Shown one piece after another: positions 34,017 through 45,288 of a stretch of DNA of 62,629 nucleotides. Under the pieces are notes generated by a model. It saw nothing but the letters and a program-made list of their open reading frames with translations, was not told the origin of the DNA and ran no database searches. Position 1 is the first letter of the stretch. The number at the start of each line of letters is the position of its first letter. Position numbers and translations under genes: made by a program. The DNA is from Gammaproteobacteria bacterium 39-13 (GTDB taxonomy: Bacteria; Pseudomonadota; Gammaproteobacteria; Berkiellales; Berkiellaceae): the NCBI GenBank assembly GCA_001898235.1, contig MKTN01000040.1:1-62629 (forward strand). The letters are read 5' to 3'.

Positions 34017-35914
34017 TAATGCTCGTCTTCAAGATAGGTATATCCTATCAACCCTGAAGCTAACATATCCAAATATCCCCGACGTTGCTGTGCTGTTATT
34101 GGAGCGCTTTCTAGTTGTCGTTTGTAACTGTGCATTAAATGCTGAGGTTCAAAGTGGACTGTTCGTAATACGCTATCTACCCTATCCCCCAAAACAGGCT
34201 CTACCAAATGAAATTGCCCATCAGTATCAAACTCAACGTGAACCGAATCTGTGTCACCAAAAAGATTGTGCATATCCCCGAGGATCTCTTGATATGCCCC
34301 CACTAAAAAGATCCCCAAACAATAAGGCTTGCCTATTTCATAAGGGGGTAAAGGTAGACTCTTTTCTATTCCTTGCCCGTCTACATAAGAATCAATCCGA
34401 CCATCAGAATCGCAGGTAAGATCATGTAAAACTGCGCGATGATCCGGTTTTTCTGATAACCCTTGTAAAGGCATAATGGGAAAAATTTGCTTCAACGCCC
34501 AAGCATCAGGAATAGATTGAAACAAAGAGAAATTACAGAACAACTTATCCGCAAGTTTCTCATTCAATTCATCTAATAGTTCTCGATGCAGTCGATTTTG
34601 TGAAGAAAGTGCGCCGCGAACGTAGTAGCAAATCGCATAATAAATATCTTCAGCCAATCCCTTTTCTACAATCCTTACCTTTCCTTCATTAAAAGCTGCA
34701 TGGATCTTTTCCAACAAGCCTACACTTTCATAGTAAGTTTCTAGCAAAGGCCCTGTTTCTCTATTGAGATAGGTTTGCCATAATTTGTGAATGATAGGAT
34801 CATCATCTGATGTGGGCGCAGAAATTTCATGTGCAGGAAATAAATTTTCTCTATCGATGACCTGCGTAATCAATACAGCGTGATGTGCTGTCAAGGCGCG
34901 ACCTGATTCAGTGATAATATCAGGTTGCTTAATATTGGCCTCCTCGCAAACTGTGGCTAAAGCATCAACAACCGCCTCTGCATATTCATTAATGGTATAA
35001 TTAATGGAGCAGTCATTTCTCGATTGTGTTCCCTCATAATCTATGCCTAAGCCACCCCCCACATCCACCACTTTAATGTCGACACCCATTGCATGTAATT
35101 TAGCATAATAATGTGCACATTCTTCGAGCCCTTTTTTAATGTCATGCAAATTTGCAATTTGCGAGCCCAAATGAAAATGAATCAGTTGCAAAGCATCATG
35201 ATGTCCCGTTTCTTCCAAACGTGAAAGTAATGCCAACAATTGACTTGCCGTTAAGCCAAATTTGGATTTTTCACCACCAGTGTTCTGCCATTTCCCCTTC
35301 CCAATTGAAGACAACCTAATCCGCACACCCAATAAAGGCTCGACTCCCATACGAGCGGATTCTTCTAAAATTAAATTTAGCTCGGAAAGCTTTTCTACAA
35401 TCAAATAAACACGATGCCCCAAGACACGACCAATCAGCGCAAGACGGATATACTCTCTATCTTTATATCCGTTACAGATAATTACTCGATTAGGGCTAGT
35501 GCTGAGTGCTATCACGGCCAAAAGCTCTGGCTTACTGCCTGCCTCTAAACCAACATTTTCTTTACCTGATCGTATAATTTGCTCAACAACTCTGCGCTGT
35601 TGATTTACTTTAATTGGATAAACAGCTGTGTATTCACCTTGATACTGGCGAGCTTCTTTTGCTTTTGCAAAAGCTGAACATAGTTTTTGCACCCTATCAT
35701 GAAGGATATCTGAGAATCGAACAAGAACAGGTAATGTTAAACCTGCGCTTTTAATCGCGTGAACTAAAGCTGGAAAAGCAATCACTTGAGAGGATGAAGA
35801 TCCTTTGGGCTTGGCCATCAATTCGCCTTGCTGATTGATGTTAAAATAGCCATCGCTCCAATGTTCAATATTATAAACATTTCGTGCATCTTCTATGGTC
35901 CAGCTGTTTTTCAT
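34016..35914 (-). CDS. speA: Biosynthetic arginine decarboxylase
   Basis: PLP enzyme converting arginine to agmatine for polyamine synthesis. About 632 residues from ATG 35914, where the alignment to E. coli SpeA begins (SWTIEDARNVYNIEHWSDGY); in-frame ATG 35965 and TTG 35992 lie upstream. Motifs: YPIKVNQQRRVVEQI (PLP lysine), GLEAGSKPEL, CNGYKDREYIRLAL, GGEKSKFGLT, HFHLGSQIANLHDIK, VDVGGGLGIDYEG and TESGRALTAHH. Divergent from speE, which together suggest putrescine/spermidine synthesis through agmatine, though no agmatinase is in the window. Confidence 0.95.
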   Translation of the reverse strand: MKNSWTIEDARNVYNIEHWSDGYFNINQQGELMAKPKGSSSSQVIAFPALVHAIKSAGLTLPVLVRFSDILHDRVQKLCSAFAKAKEARQYQGEYTAVYPIKVNQQRRVVEQIIRSGKENVGLEAGSKPELLAVIALSTSPNRVIICNGYKDREYIRLALIGRVLGHRVYLIVEKLSELNLILEESARMGVEPLLGVRIRLSSIGKGKWQNTGGEKSKFGLTASQLLALLSRLEETGHHDALQLIHFHLGSQIANLHDIKKGLEECAHYYAKLHAMGVDIKVVDVGGGLGIDYEGTQSRNDCSINYTINEYAEAVVDALATVCEEANIKQPDIITESGRALTAHHAVLITQVIDRENLFPAHEISAPTSDDDPIIHKLWQTYLNRETGPLLETYYESVGLLEKIHAAFNEGKVRIVEKGLAEDIYYAICYYVRGALSSQNRLHRELLDELNEKLADKLFCNFSLFQSIPDAWALKQIFPIMPLQGLSEKPDHRAVLHDLTCDSDGRIDSYVDGQGIEKSLPLPPYEIGKPYCLGIFLVGAYQEILGDMHNLFGDTDSVHVEFDTDGQFHLVEPVLGDRVDSVLRTVHFEPQHLMHSYKRQLESAPITAQQRRGYLDMLASGLIGYTYLEDEH

Positions 35915-36167
35915 GCCTATAGGGATCCTTATTTTCAATGTTGATCTAGCCAAAAACTCCGCCATGTTAGCTAGCTTTATGTTGGCATGCAAGTATTTTT
36001 CCTTTGCTTTAGCATTTCTTGATGGAAATCCTCTTTCTCGCTTGCCCCGAGGGAGTGCTTGAGGTACATTGCGACCCTCATACTTTTTAGGGCAAACCTT
36101 TGTCGCATCCTCTATCTAACAAATGAAAAAGGATAACAAAGGCATCTGATTGACAGGAGCAGCCAAA

Positions 36168-37016
36168 ATGCTTAACAACAAAGAATGGTTTACTGAATGT
36201 TATACAAACTTTGGGGTAGGATTTGGTCTACAAATCAAATCAAAACTGCATGAAGAAAAGTCTCCTTTTCAATCTATTGCCATCTATGAAACAACCAATT
36301 TTGGCAATCTGATGACCATAGACGACATCGTCATGCTCACCAGCCGCGATAATTTTTTCTATCATGAAATGATGTCTCATCCTGTCTTGTTTACACATCC
36401 CAACCCCAAAAATGTGGTCATTATTGGTGGTGGAGATTGTGGAACCCTGAAAGAAGTCTTGAAACATCCCGTCACCTCTGTCACACAAATCGACATTGAT
36501 GAAAGAGTCACCCGTCTTGCTGAGATCTATTTCCCAGAATTATGCACATCTAACCACGATGCGCGCGCAAACCTTCTCTTTTTAGATGGGATCCGCTGGA
36601 TGCAGGAAGCTAAAACAGGCAGTGTTGATGTGATTATTGTGGATTCCACAGATCCTATTGGACCCGCAGAAGGTTTGTTTAATCGAGCGTTTTATGAGCA
36701 ATGTCATCGTGTATTAGCGGCTGACGGCATTTTAGTGCAACAAAGTGAATCACCATTGATTCACCAAACCCTGTTACGCGATATGCGCATGGCAATGAAA
36801 GATGCGCAATTTTCTGATTTATTTACCCTCCCCTTCCCACAGCCGGTTTATCCTTCAGGGTGGTGGAGCGCAACGATGGCAGCGAAAAAGCCGCTCTTAT
36901 CAAAGTTTAGACGGGACGATAATCTGCTCAAATCATTAGAAACCAAATACTATCAGTTTGGACTTCATGAAGGAGCATTAACCCCTATTCCTTTCTTACA
37001 AGAAATCTTGAAGTAG
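36168..37016 (+). CDS. speE: Polyamine aminopropyltransferase (spermidine synthase)
   Basis: 282 residues from ATG 36168, which has AGGAG nine bases upstream; an in-frame TTG at 36150 is less likely. Motifs: GVGFGLQIKSKLHEEKSPFQ, FGNLMTIDDIVMLTSRDNFFYHEMM, IIGGGDCGTLKEVLKH (decarboxy-SAM site) and VDSTDPIGPAEGLF. Transfers an aminopropyl group to putrescine. Head-to-head with speA across about 250 bp, so both could share regulation. Confidence 0.95.
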   Translation: MLNNKEWFTECYTNFGVGFGLQIKSKLHEEKSPFQSIAIYETTNFGNLMTIDDIVMLTSRDNFFYHEMMSHPVLFTHPNPKNVVIIGGGDCGTLKEVLKHPVTSVTQIDIDERVTRLAEIYFPELCTSNHDARANLLFLDGIRWMQEAKTGSVDVIIVDSTDPIGPAEGLFNRAFYEQCHRVLAADGILVQQSESPLIHQTLLRDMRMAMKDAQFSDLFTLPFPQPVYPSGWWSATMAAKKPLLSKFRRDDNLLKSLETKYYQFGLHEGALTPIPFLQEILK

Positions 37017-37022
37017 ATCTCA

Positions 37023-37053
37023 GTCCCCTCTATTGCTTTGCGAGAGAGGGGAC
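37023..37053. terminator. Terminator hairpin between convergent speE and glnK
   Basis: GTCCCCTCT pairs perfectly with AGAGGGGAC around a 13-nt loop, immediately after the speE stop and before the end of the PII gene on the other strand. Confidence 0.75.
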
Positions 37054-37058
37054 GCGAA

Positions 37059-37880
<822 letters not shown>

Positions 37881-37976
37881 TTCATTATCTCTCTTCGCTT
37901 TATTTATTTTGTCAATCACCTATCTTTAATATAAAGAAGAAGAAAATCTCTCCCACCAAAGGACGGAAAAGGTACT

Positions 37977-39428
37977 GTGAATTTACGCTCCCGGTTACTT
38001 ATCATGGGTTGCCTCTTCGTGATAGTGCAAATCGTTGTACTATTTCTTTTTTCCTATTACTACATTGCCCCTAAAACCACCAAGCTGGAAAAATCTTTAG
38101 TCGAAAAGAATTTGCACCGTGGCCTTGAGCTATTGCAACGTGAACTATTTCATTTGGAACACGTCACAAAAATTTTGGCACAACAACCACTTTTACAACA
38201 ACTTGTAAATTCTAGCTCCTCACCTGATACAGCTTCTGCCGATCGTCTACAAGAGCAAATGCTGCATCAAGAACTTAATTTAATGTATATTCTAGATGGC
38301 AAAGACAAAGTCGTTTGGGAAGATATTCTCGATCTTTCCACTGAGCGACCTTATCCAAAGCAGCCCTTTTTAACATCACTCTGGGAAACACGAGCTGCCT
38401 TTTTTAATCATCCTTCTATGTTAAGCCTCCAAGCTGGTATTTTTAATAGTACATTAGGGCCTATGTTTGTTGTTTCTGCGCCAATTGCCTCCTCAGCCAC
38501 TTCTTCGAAGGTGCAAGGAACATTGATAGTAGGGAGATTGATTACACAAGATGTTATTCACCTTATTCAAAGCTTGAGTTATACAGACTCAAAATTATGG
38601 CCTTTAGGCGGAGCGACTCTAAACGAGAAACAACGCGATATCATCCAACAGCTTCTACAAGGTGATTCCGATTTTATGACGGAACAAAGCGCTGATCTCC
38701 TACGTGGTTATATGCTTTTGCAAGATCTGAACAATCAACCGAATTTGCTCATTTCAAGCACACAAACGCGCGACTTCTCTCAAACCATGCAACTTAGCAT
38801 AACGGATATTGGGTGTATTTTTATTGCACTACAAATTTTCTTTCTTTTCATTGTCTATTTTTTAATAAGAAGCACTTTGCTCAAACCAACACGCCAATTA
38901 ATCAAGCAACTCAATAATCCCCGTCAAGATTGGCGCCCCTTGCAAGTGGATATTAAACCCTGGAATGAAATGGGCTTATTAGCGAGTGCAATATCAAATC
39001 TTATTTCGAGGCATCAAGACCATCTTTCTCAAGAAACCAGTGTTGCCTTTCGCGAAGGAATTTATCAGGCAAGGCAAAATTTATATCAAGATCTTGAAGA
39101 TACCCTTAAGCCTGTTATCGAAGGGATCGAAATCACTGAGAAAAAGCTTTCCAACTTACCCACGAATGATATCGAATGGATCATTGCTGAAGGGAAAACA
39201 GGACAAATTTCACAAGAGAAGCTCAGTGAATATACAAAAAAGCTGCAAATTATTAACGAAAAATTACGCTATTTCCAAAAAGAAACGAGGCATCGTTTAA
39301 GCGATCTCTATGCAAAGACCTTGCGCAATGCAGCAGCTATTCGCGCCCAAGCGCGAAGCCTTGATACCATTAGGGAGTTTAGGCCTACCTCAAATGGCAA
39401 GAAGAAAACCTCCATGGCTAGATCTTAA
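37977..39428 (+). CDS. Membrane sensor-like protein, CHASE4-type extracellular domain plus HAMP-like coiled coil
   Basis: 483 residues from GTG 37977 with AAAGG upstream. TM1 is at about residues 8-29, the periplasmic domain (30-285, with YILDGKDKVVWEDILDL typical of CHASE4/Cache) follows, then TM2 at about 286-306 (FIALQIFFLFIVYFLI). A HAMP-like segment LLKPTRQLIKQLNN and a helical tail of about 150 residues end it. No kinase, GGDEF or EAL output domain follows, so it is a receptor without a catalytic end, perhaps acting by protein contact. Confidence 0.75.
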   Translation: MNLRSRLLIMGCLFVIVQIVVLFLFSYYYIAPKTTKLEKSLVEKNLHRGLELLQRELFHLEHVTKILAQQPLLQQLVNSSSSPDTASADRLQEQMLHQELNLMYILDGKDKVVWEDILDLSTERPYPKQPFLTSLWETRAAFFNHPSMLSLQAGIFNSTLGPMFVVSAPIASSATSSKVQGTLIVGRLITQDVIHLIQSLSYTDSKLWPLGGATLNEKQRDIIQQLLQGDSDFMTEQSADLLRGYMLLQDLNNQPNLLISSTQTRDFSQTMQLSITDIGCIFIALQIFFLFIVYFLIRSTLLKPTRQLIKQLNNPRQDWRPLQVDIKPWNEMGLLASAISNLISRHQDHLSQETSVAFREGIYQARQNLYQDLEDTLKPVIEGIEITEKKLSNLPTNDIEWIIAEGKTGQISQEKLSEYTKKLQIINEKLRYFQKETRHRLSDLYAKTLRNAAAIRAQARSLDTIREFRPTSNGKKKTSMARS

Positions 39429-39501
39429 GAGATAGAGACCTTATTATGTTAGATGAAAGTTAGAAAAATGTTTTCTGCACTACATAAAATAGAGAGTACC
39501 A

Positions 39502-41478
39502 GTGTCAAGTTTTGAAATTTTATTAATTATTATGGGAATTGCTATCGTCATCGTCTCAATTTTGCGACGAATGCATCTCCCCCCAATTTTGGGATATCTC
39601 ATTGCAGGTGCCGTGGTTGGACCTTATGGATTAGAATTGCTGGAGTCTAAGGAAGAAATCCGTCATATTGCTGAATTCGGCGTTGTCTTCCTTATGTTTA
39701 CGATTGGTTTAGAGCTCTCGCTACCCAAACTTATTTCCATGCGCCGCGCACTGATTGGTTTGGGTGGAATGCAAGTTCTACTTTGCACAGCTGTCGCCCT
39801 GCTTGTTGCGAAATTTACTGGTTTTAGCTGGCCTGCTGCTATCGCGGTCTCAGGTGCATTAGCACTCTCTTCCACTGCAGTAGCGACTAAACAATTAGTA
39901 GAGCAAGATGAACTTGACCAATCACATGGAAAACTTTCTTTAGCTATCTTATTATTCCAAGATCTTGCAGCGGTTCCCTTTTTGATTATTGTGCCTGCTC
40001 TCGCTGGCAGCGGAGGAGACTCGGTTGGTGAAGTGTTATTATCTCGTATTGGTATTGGCACCCTCATTTTCCTTGCTATGTTAGCAGCAGGTCGTTGGCT
40101 GTTGCGTCCACTTTTTCACCATATTGCACAGGCCCGCTCATCAGAATTATTTATGTTAACAACTTTGCTTGTGGTGTTAGCCTCTGCATTTCTCACCGAG
40201 CACTATGGCTTATCTGCTGCATTGGGGGCTTTTTTAGCCGGCGTTATGTTAGGGGAAACGGAATACGCTCATCAGATTGAATCTGACATCCAACCCTTTA
40301 GAGATATCTTGCTCGGTTTGTTCTTTATATCAATAGGTCTCATCCTTGATCTTCGCGTGGTAACAAATGACTGGCCCTGGGTACTAGCCATTTTGGTTTC
40401 CTTAATTGTTATTAAAACTGCCATTATTACCATTCTTGCAAGGTTAGCAGGCTCTCCCCTTCGCACGGCATTGAGAACAGGCATCATTCTTGCTCAAGGC
40501 GGCGAATTCGGGCTCTTTCTCTTAGCAGTAGCCTATGACGCAAAAGTCATAAATGTGGAATCTAACCAAATTGTGATCGCGGCTATTGTTGTCAGTATGG
40601 CAATCTCTCCCTTGCTCATCCGCAATAGTGAGAAAATCGCACAATTTATTAAACGATTAATCGGCAAACAACAAGCCACCGAAACTTCGGAAGAAGAGTC
40701 CATCCCTTCTAGGGCCATTGTAGAAGATCATGTCATTATCTGTGGATATGGCCGTGTCGGACAAACGTTAGCAAGATTTCTTGAATATGAAAGTATTCCT
40801 TTTGTAGGCTTGGATATTGATCCTATTCGCTTACGTGAAGCACGTGCTGCCTCTGAACCTGTCTTTTTTGGCGATCCTACTCAAGAAAGTGTACTTACCG
40901 CAGCCGGGATAGCAAAAGCTCGTATGCTCATTATTGCCTTTAGCACGCCTAAGCAATCCTTAAAAATTATCCGTAGCGTTCGTCGCTTAAATAAGGATCT
41001 CCCTATTTTAGTACGTACAATGGATGATAGTGACTTAGAAGCTTTGCAAATCGCCGGAGCAACTGAAGTGATCCCAGATAAACTAGAATCAAGCCTAATG
41101 CTAGCATCCCACATGCTGATTCTTTTAGGGCAATCACCCGCTAAGGCACAACAACAAGTTTCAGAAGTGAAAGCAAATCGTTATAAAATGCTACGCGGTT
41201 TCTTTGAAGGTGAAAATATTGGTCATCTTGAAGACACACCTCGCGAGAAAATTTACCTACACGCGGTAGAGCTCACTGATGGCGCCTATGCTGTTGGACG
41301 AACACTTGAAGACTTAGTAGCGCAAAAAATTCCTATCAATCTTTCTTCTTTTACTCGACATGGCTATAAATGTAATGAACCTGCGCCGCATACCACTTTT
41401 CTGGCAGGCGATGTATTAGTGTTGGAAGGAACCAAAGAAGAAATTTACAATGTTGAAGAAAAATTACTACAGGGATAA
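39502..41478 (+). CDS. CPA2 family K+/H+ antiporter (KefB/C type)
   Basis: 658 residues from GTG 39502. Twelve or so transmembrane segments in the first 385 residues include the CPA2 signatures HLPPILGYLIAGAVVGPYGL and ALGAFLAGVMLGETEY. A cytosolic RCK/TrkA-N domain follows (about 410-525, VIICGYGRVGQTLARFLE), then a TrkA-C domain. RCK nucleotide binding suggests ligand gating as in KefB/KefC. It follows the CHASE4-like gene by 73 bp. Confidence 0.92.
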   Translation: MSSFEILLIIMGIAIVIVSILRRMHLPPILGYLIAGAVVGPYGLELLESKEEIRHIAEFGVVFLMFTIGLELSLPKLISMRRALIGLGGMQVLLCTAVALLVAKFTGFSWPAAIAVSGALALSSTAVATKQLVEQDELDQSHGKLSLAILLFQDLAAVPFLIIVPALAGSGGDSVGEVLLSRIGIGTLIFLAMLAAGRWLLRPLFHHIAQARSSELFMLTTLLVVLASAFLTEHYGLSAALGAFLAGVMLGETEYAHQIESDIQPFRDILLGLFFISIGLILDLRVVTNDWPWVLAILVSLIVIKTAIITILARLAGSPLRTALRTGIILAQGGEFGLFLLAVAYDAKVINVESNQIVIAAIVVSMAISPLLIRNSEKIAQFIKRLIGKQQATETSEEESIPSRAIVEDHVIICGYGRVGQTLARFLEYESIPFVGLDIDPIRLREARAASEPVFFGDPTQESVLTAAGIAKARMLIIAFSTPKQSLKIIRSVRRLNKDLPILVRTMDDSDLEALQIAGATEVIPDKLESSLMLASHMLILLGQSPAKAQQQVSEVKANRYKMLRGFFEGENIGHLEDTPREKIYLHAVELTDGAYAVGRTLEDLVAQKIPINLSSFTRHGYKCNEPAPHTTFLAGDVLVLEGTKEEIYNVEEKLLQG

Positions 41479-41526
41479 TGGGTATTTATTATTAAGAAAT
41501 ATCATGAAGAAAACCTAGGCTTAAGA

Positions 41527-42483
41527 CTATATCTCAGTATCTGCTTGCCGTAGCCGTTTAGCGTTTACCATCATAACGGCTATCGCGCAAGATCCAATGC
41601 GCGATCGCACCCCATCAGCTCGACTGGTAAGTATAATCGGTACTTTTGCCCCTAAAATCATGCCTGCAGATAATGCCCCCATTAACAAAACCATTTGCTT
41701 GGAAAGCATATTGCCGGCCTCCAAGTTAGGCACTAGAAAAATATCGACATCACCAATGACAGGGGAAGTAATATTTTTCGTTTTAGCTGCATGTAAACTA
41801 ATGACATTATCGTAAGCAAACGGTCCATCAACAATTGCCCCCAAAATCTGCCCGCGATCGGCCATTTTACATAAACAAGCAGCATCAATAGTAGATTGGA
41901 TTTCAGGATTGATTGTTTCTACCGCAGATAAAATAGCCACCTTGGGAACGAGGCTCATATCTAACACATGCACTAAATCGATAGCATTTTGTAGAATATC
42001 TCTTTTAGTCATAAAGTCGGGATTAATATTGATAGCGGCATCTGTAACAATGAAGGGTTTATGAAATTTTTCCATTGCCATCACAAACACATGGCTGATA
42101 CGTCGACCGGTACGCAGACCTGTATCCTTTTTAATAACTGCTCGCATTAATTCATCCGTGTGAATGCTACCCTTCATAATGGCATCACAAGCCCCTTCAT
42201 GCACAAAGGTAATAGCTCTTTCTGCGGAGGCATGGCTATGTGGCACATTAATAAATTCATAAGGTTCAATATTAATGCCACATTGTTCTGCTAATTCACG
42301 GATCTTCTTCTCCGGGCCAATCAGCTTGGGTTCAACAAGCCCTAATTGAGCAGCCTCAACAGCCCCATTGAGAGAATCTTGACTACAAGGATGAACCACC
42401 GCAAGCGATATTTTTGGTAATTGCTGGCATTTTTTGAGAAAATTCTTTGCCATTTTATCTACATCAAGTTTTTTCTTCTGCAT
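41527..42483 (-). CDS. Phosphate acetyl/butyryltransferase family enzyme
   Basis: 318 residues of the short PTA/PTB family (LIGPEKKIRELAEQCGIN, DAIMKGSIHTDELMRAV, FIVTDAAININPDF, GPFAYDNVIS, IFLVPNLEAGNML). It transfers acyl groups between CoA and phosphate. Together with acetate kinase (ackA), divergently placed beyond phaZ, it could form acyl-phosphate and ATP. Acetyl or butyryl preference cannot be seen; the length and sequence style suit phosphate butyryltransferase-like members. Confidence 0.88.
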   Translation of the reverse strand: MQKKKLDVDKMAKNFLKKCQQLPKISLAVVHPCSQDSLNGAVEAAQLGLVEPKLIGPEKKIRELAEQCGINIEPYEFINVPHSHASAERAITFVHEGACDAIMKGSIHTDELMRAVIKKDTGLRTGRRISHVFVMAMEKFHKPFIVTDAAININPDFMTKRDILQNAIDLVHVLDMSLVPKVAILSAVETINPEIQSTIDAACLCKMADRGQILGAIVDGPFAYDNVISLHAAKTKNITSPVIGDVDIFLVPNLEAGNMLSKQMVLLMGALSAGMILGAKVPIILTSRADGVRSRIGSCAIAVMMVNAKRLRQADTEI

Positions 42484-42625
42484 ACTACACCCTTTACTTC
42501 AGTCTTCGCAGAGGATCCTTTGGTTTTATTGGCTACGTGTTTTTGCAAGTGATGTATTTTATATACACAACAATTGCTCAAACGCTTGCCACCTCATTGA
42601 AAAATCATCTGCTTAGACTACACTC

Positions 42626-43945
42626 TCAATGTTTCACTGGACTATGCGCTTTGGTGAATTCACGGATTTCAGGCAAAATAATGTTGCGAAATTTACTGCC
42701 ATTAAATAAACCATAATGCCCTACTTCTTCCGCTAAAACATATTTTTTCATATCATCCGGCAGATTTTTACACAAGGTTAACACTGATTTAGTTTGTCCC
42801 ACACCGGTAATATCATCCTTGCCACCTTCAATTGCCAAAATAGCGGTTTTTTTAATATCATGAAGCTGAGCGTAATGTCCTCGCGATTTTAATCTTCCTT
42901 TTACCAATAATTTCTCTTGAAATACTGTGTGGATGGTTTGCATATAAAATTCTGCCGTGAGATCCATCGTTGCAAAATACTCTAAATAGAATTTCACTAT
43001 CTTAAGCGCATCATCTACATCCTCAGCGGCATAATGTTGGATAGCATCGCGCAAAGAATCGATATGTCGTTCAAGATTCATACTCATAAATCCAGATAAT
43101 TGCATAAATCCCGGATAAACTAATCTCATATAGCCTGGATAATGACTTGGCACGATAGAAATGACATTTTGCTTAAACCAATCATCTCCTCTTGTCGTCG
43201 CTAGATTATTCACTGAGGTCGGTGCTTGTTCAGTATCTATTGGTCCGCCAAGCAAAGAAACTGTCGCTGGCATCGCTGGATCATTAACTTTAGACATTAA
43301 TGCAAGTGCCACTAGAACTGGTACAGTAGATTGACAAACAGCCATTACATGCAAATCTGGTCCGAGTAAACGCATATAGGAAACCATATATTCAGCAAAT
43401 TCATCAAAATCAAATGCACCCTCAGTGATAGGAACATCTCTTGCGTTTTTCCAATCGGTGATGTAAATGTCATAAAAAGGCAACATATCTCTTACGGTAT
43501 CGCGAAGCAATGTCGCATAATGTCCTGACATTGGCGCGACCAATAGCATTTTTGGATATTTATTTTCTCCTTTCATGACTTTGCGAAAACGTAGCAAATC
43601 ACAAAAGCTTTTCTTATCAACGATTTCTTCTATGACATCATAATAGGTGTCACCAATTAGCACATCTTCGATACCAAACTCAGGCTTGTGATAGATATCT
43701 GTTAGCATGTGGCTAACATAAAGCGTGCCGGCCATGGCACGTAGCATATAACGTGTATTTTTTATCAAGTCATCATCTTTCTTTATGGACACATAAGGTA
43801 AATTCGCGGGTATATTCATTGCATCTGAAATACGGGTAAGTTGTTTAGCCGTAGCAAGCCAATAATTTGAAAGCGGCTCTATAGCACGGAATGTGCCATC
43901 AACCATTCCATAAAGCCATCGGTTATCTACTGGATTGAATAACAT
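42626..43945 (-). CDS. phaZ: Intracellular polyhydroxyalkanoate depolymerase
   Basis: 439 residues. Family pattern of intracellular PHB depolymerases: LLVAPMSGHYATLLRDTVRDMLP and YITDWKNARDVP, a lipase-box-like elbow AVCQSTVPVL whose nucleophile is cysteine C204, and DDITGVGQT with a late histidine EEVGHYGLF. These enzymes hydrolyse stored PHB granules. Upstream of the phosphotransacylase gene on the same strand and divergent from ackA, giving a storage-polymer utilisation cluster. No PHA synthase is in the window. Confidence 0.9.
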   Translation of the reverse strand: MLFNPVDNRWLYGMVDGTFRAIEPLSNYWLATAKQLTRISDAMNIPANLPYVSIKKDDDLIKNTRYMLRAMAGTLYVSHMLTDIYHKPEFGIEDVLIGDTYYDVIEEIVDKKSFCDLLRFRKVMKGENKYPKMLLVAPMSGHYATLLRDTVRDMLPFYDIYITDWKNARDVPITEGAFDFDEFAEYMVSYMRLLGPDLHVMAVCQSTVPVLVALALMSKVNDPAMPATVSLLGGPIDTEQAPTSVNNLATTRGDDWFKQNVISIVPSHYPGYMRLVYPGFMQLSGFMSMNLERHIDSLRDAIQHYAAEDVDDALKIVKFYLEYFATMDLTAEFYMQTIHTVFQEKLLVKGRLKSRGHYAQLHDIKKTAILAIEGGKDDITGVGQTKSVLTLCKNLPDDMKKYVLAEEVGHYGLFNGSKFRNIILPEIREFTKAHSPVKH

Positions 43946-44097
43946 GGGTATTTTATCCCGAATTTCAGCGACATAAGTATTAATTTTAACCTATATTCAA
44001 AATGAAAGTTCGGATCAACGTGTTTTTTTCATCTATAGGGATAATACTTTTACAGCATCGTTGAGAATAACGTCTTTTAAAATTTAAAGAGAAAGAT

Positions 44098-45270
44098 ATG
44101 ACAAGCAATCAAATAGTCGTTATTAATGCCGGTTCCTCTAGTATTAAATTTGCTACTTTCGATTTTAATACATCTCTCACTAAAACCATGCATGGCTCTA
44201 TACAGAATATTAATTCAGCCCCCATATTCAAAGTAGTGGACGAACAAGGGAACACGCTCACTAAAGAAGAATTTTCCGCCGATCATGACTATGGATACTT
44301 TTACGAATTATTATTATCATATTTCGCCAAATCAGGTAAAAAGGCTGCTTTAATCGGACATCGTGTTGTTCATGGTGGCATGCATTACAATGCTCCGGTG
44401 ATTGTAAATACCCCTATTATTCAGGATTTGAAAAAACTGATTCCATTTGCTCCATTACATCAACCTTATAACATTCAAGCCATCGAAATTATTCAGTCAT
44501 TGCATCCTGAAATCACGCAAGTCGCTTGCTTTGATACATCCTTTCATCGTACTCATCCAGCGGTAGCAGATAGATTTGCCTTACCTAGAGAATTCGAAGC
44601 GCAAGGCGTACACCGCTATGGTTTTCACGGTCTATCATATGAATACATCACGCAAAAGCTTCTCGAACTATCACCTGATAGTGGAAAACAGCGAGTTATT
44701 GTCGCTCATCTAGGCAATGGTGCAAGTCTTTGTGCAATTAAAGATGGAAAAAGCATCGATAGTACAATGGGGTTTACGGCGCTAGATGGCTTAATGATGG
44801 GCACGCGATGCGGTAGTCTTGATCCTGGGGTTATACTATATCTCATGAAATTTAAGAAAATGGATTATGAAGAAATTGAAAAATGCCTTTATCAACAATC
44901 TGGTCTTTTAGGAGTTTCAGGCATTAGTAATAATATGCAAATCCTATTGGAAGATCCTAGTATCACAGCAAAAGAGGCTGTTGAATTATTCGTTTACAGA
45001 CTTTACAGAGAAATTGGTGCACTAGTTTCCGTTTTAGGAGGCTTGGATGTCTTAGTATTTACAGGCGGTATAGGCGAACATGCTGCCGAAGTTCGAGAAA
45101 ATGTTTGTCAACATCTAGCGTGGTTAAATGTCAAAATTGACGCGGCTAAAAATTTGAGGAATCAACCCGTTCTTAGTACTGCTGATAGCGCCATAGAAGT
45201 AAGAGTCATTCCGACGAACGAAGAATGGATCATTGCAAACCATGCTTATGGGCTTTACTTAAAACAATAA
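44098..45270 (+). CDS. ackA: Acetate kinase
   Basis: 390 residues of the ASKHA fold: VVINAGSSSIKFATF at the start, GHRVVHGG, FDTSFHRTHP, RYGFHGLSYEYI, VAHLGNGASLCAI, STMGFTALDGLMMGTRCG, and FTGGIGEHAAEVRE. Converts acyl-phosphate plus ADP to acid plus ATP. AAAGAGAAAG precedes the ATG. Divergent from phaZ and the phosphotransacylase across about 150 bp. Confidence 0.97.
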   Translation: MTSNQIVVINAGSSSIKFATFDFNTSLTKTMHGSIQNINSAPIFKVVDEQGNTLTKEEFSADHDYGYFYELLLSYFAKSGKKAALIGHRVVHGGMHYNAPVIVNTPIIQDLKKLIPFAPLHQPYNIQAIEIIQSLHPEITQVACFDTSFHRTHPAVADRFALPREFEAQGVHRYGFHGLSYEYITQKLLELSPDSGKQRVIVAHLGNGASLCAIKDGKSIDSTMGFTALDGLMMGTRCGSLDPGVILYLMKFKKMDYEEIEKCLYQQSGLLGVSGISNNMQILLEDPSITAKEAVELFVYRLYREIGALVSVLGGLDVLVFTGGIGEHAAEVRENVCQHLAWLNVKIDAAKNLRNQPVLSTADSAIEVRVIPTNEEWIIANHAYGLYLKQ

Positions 45271-45288
45271 ACGATGTTTACAAAATGA

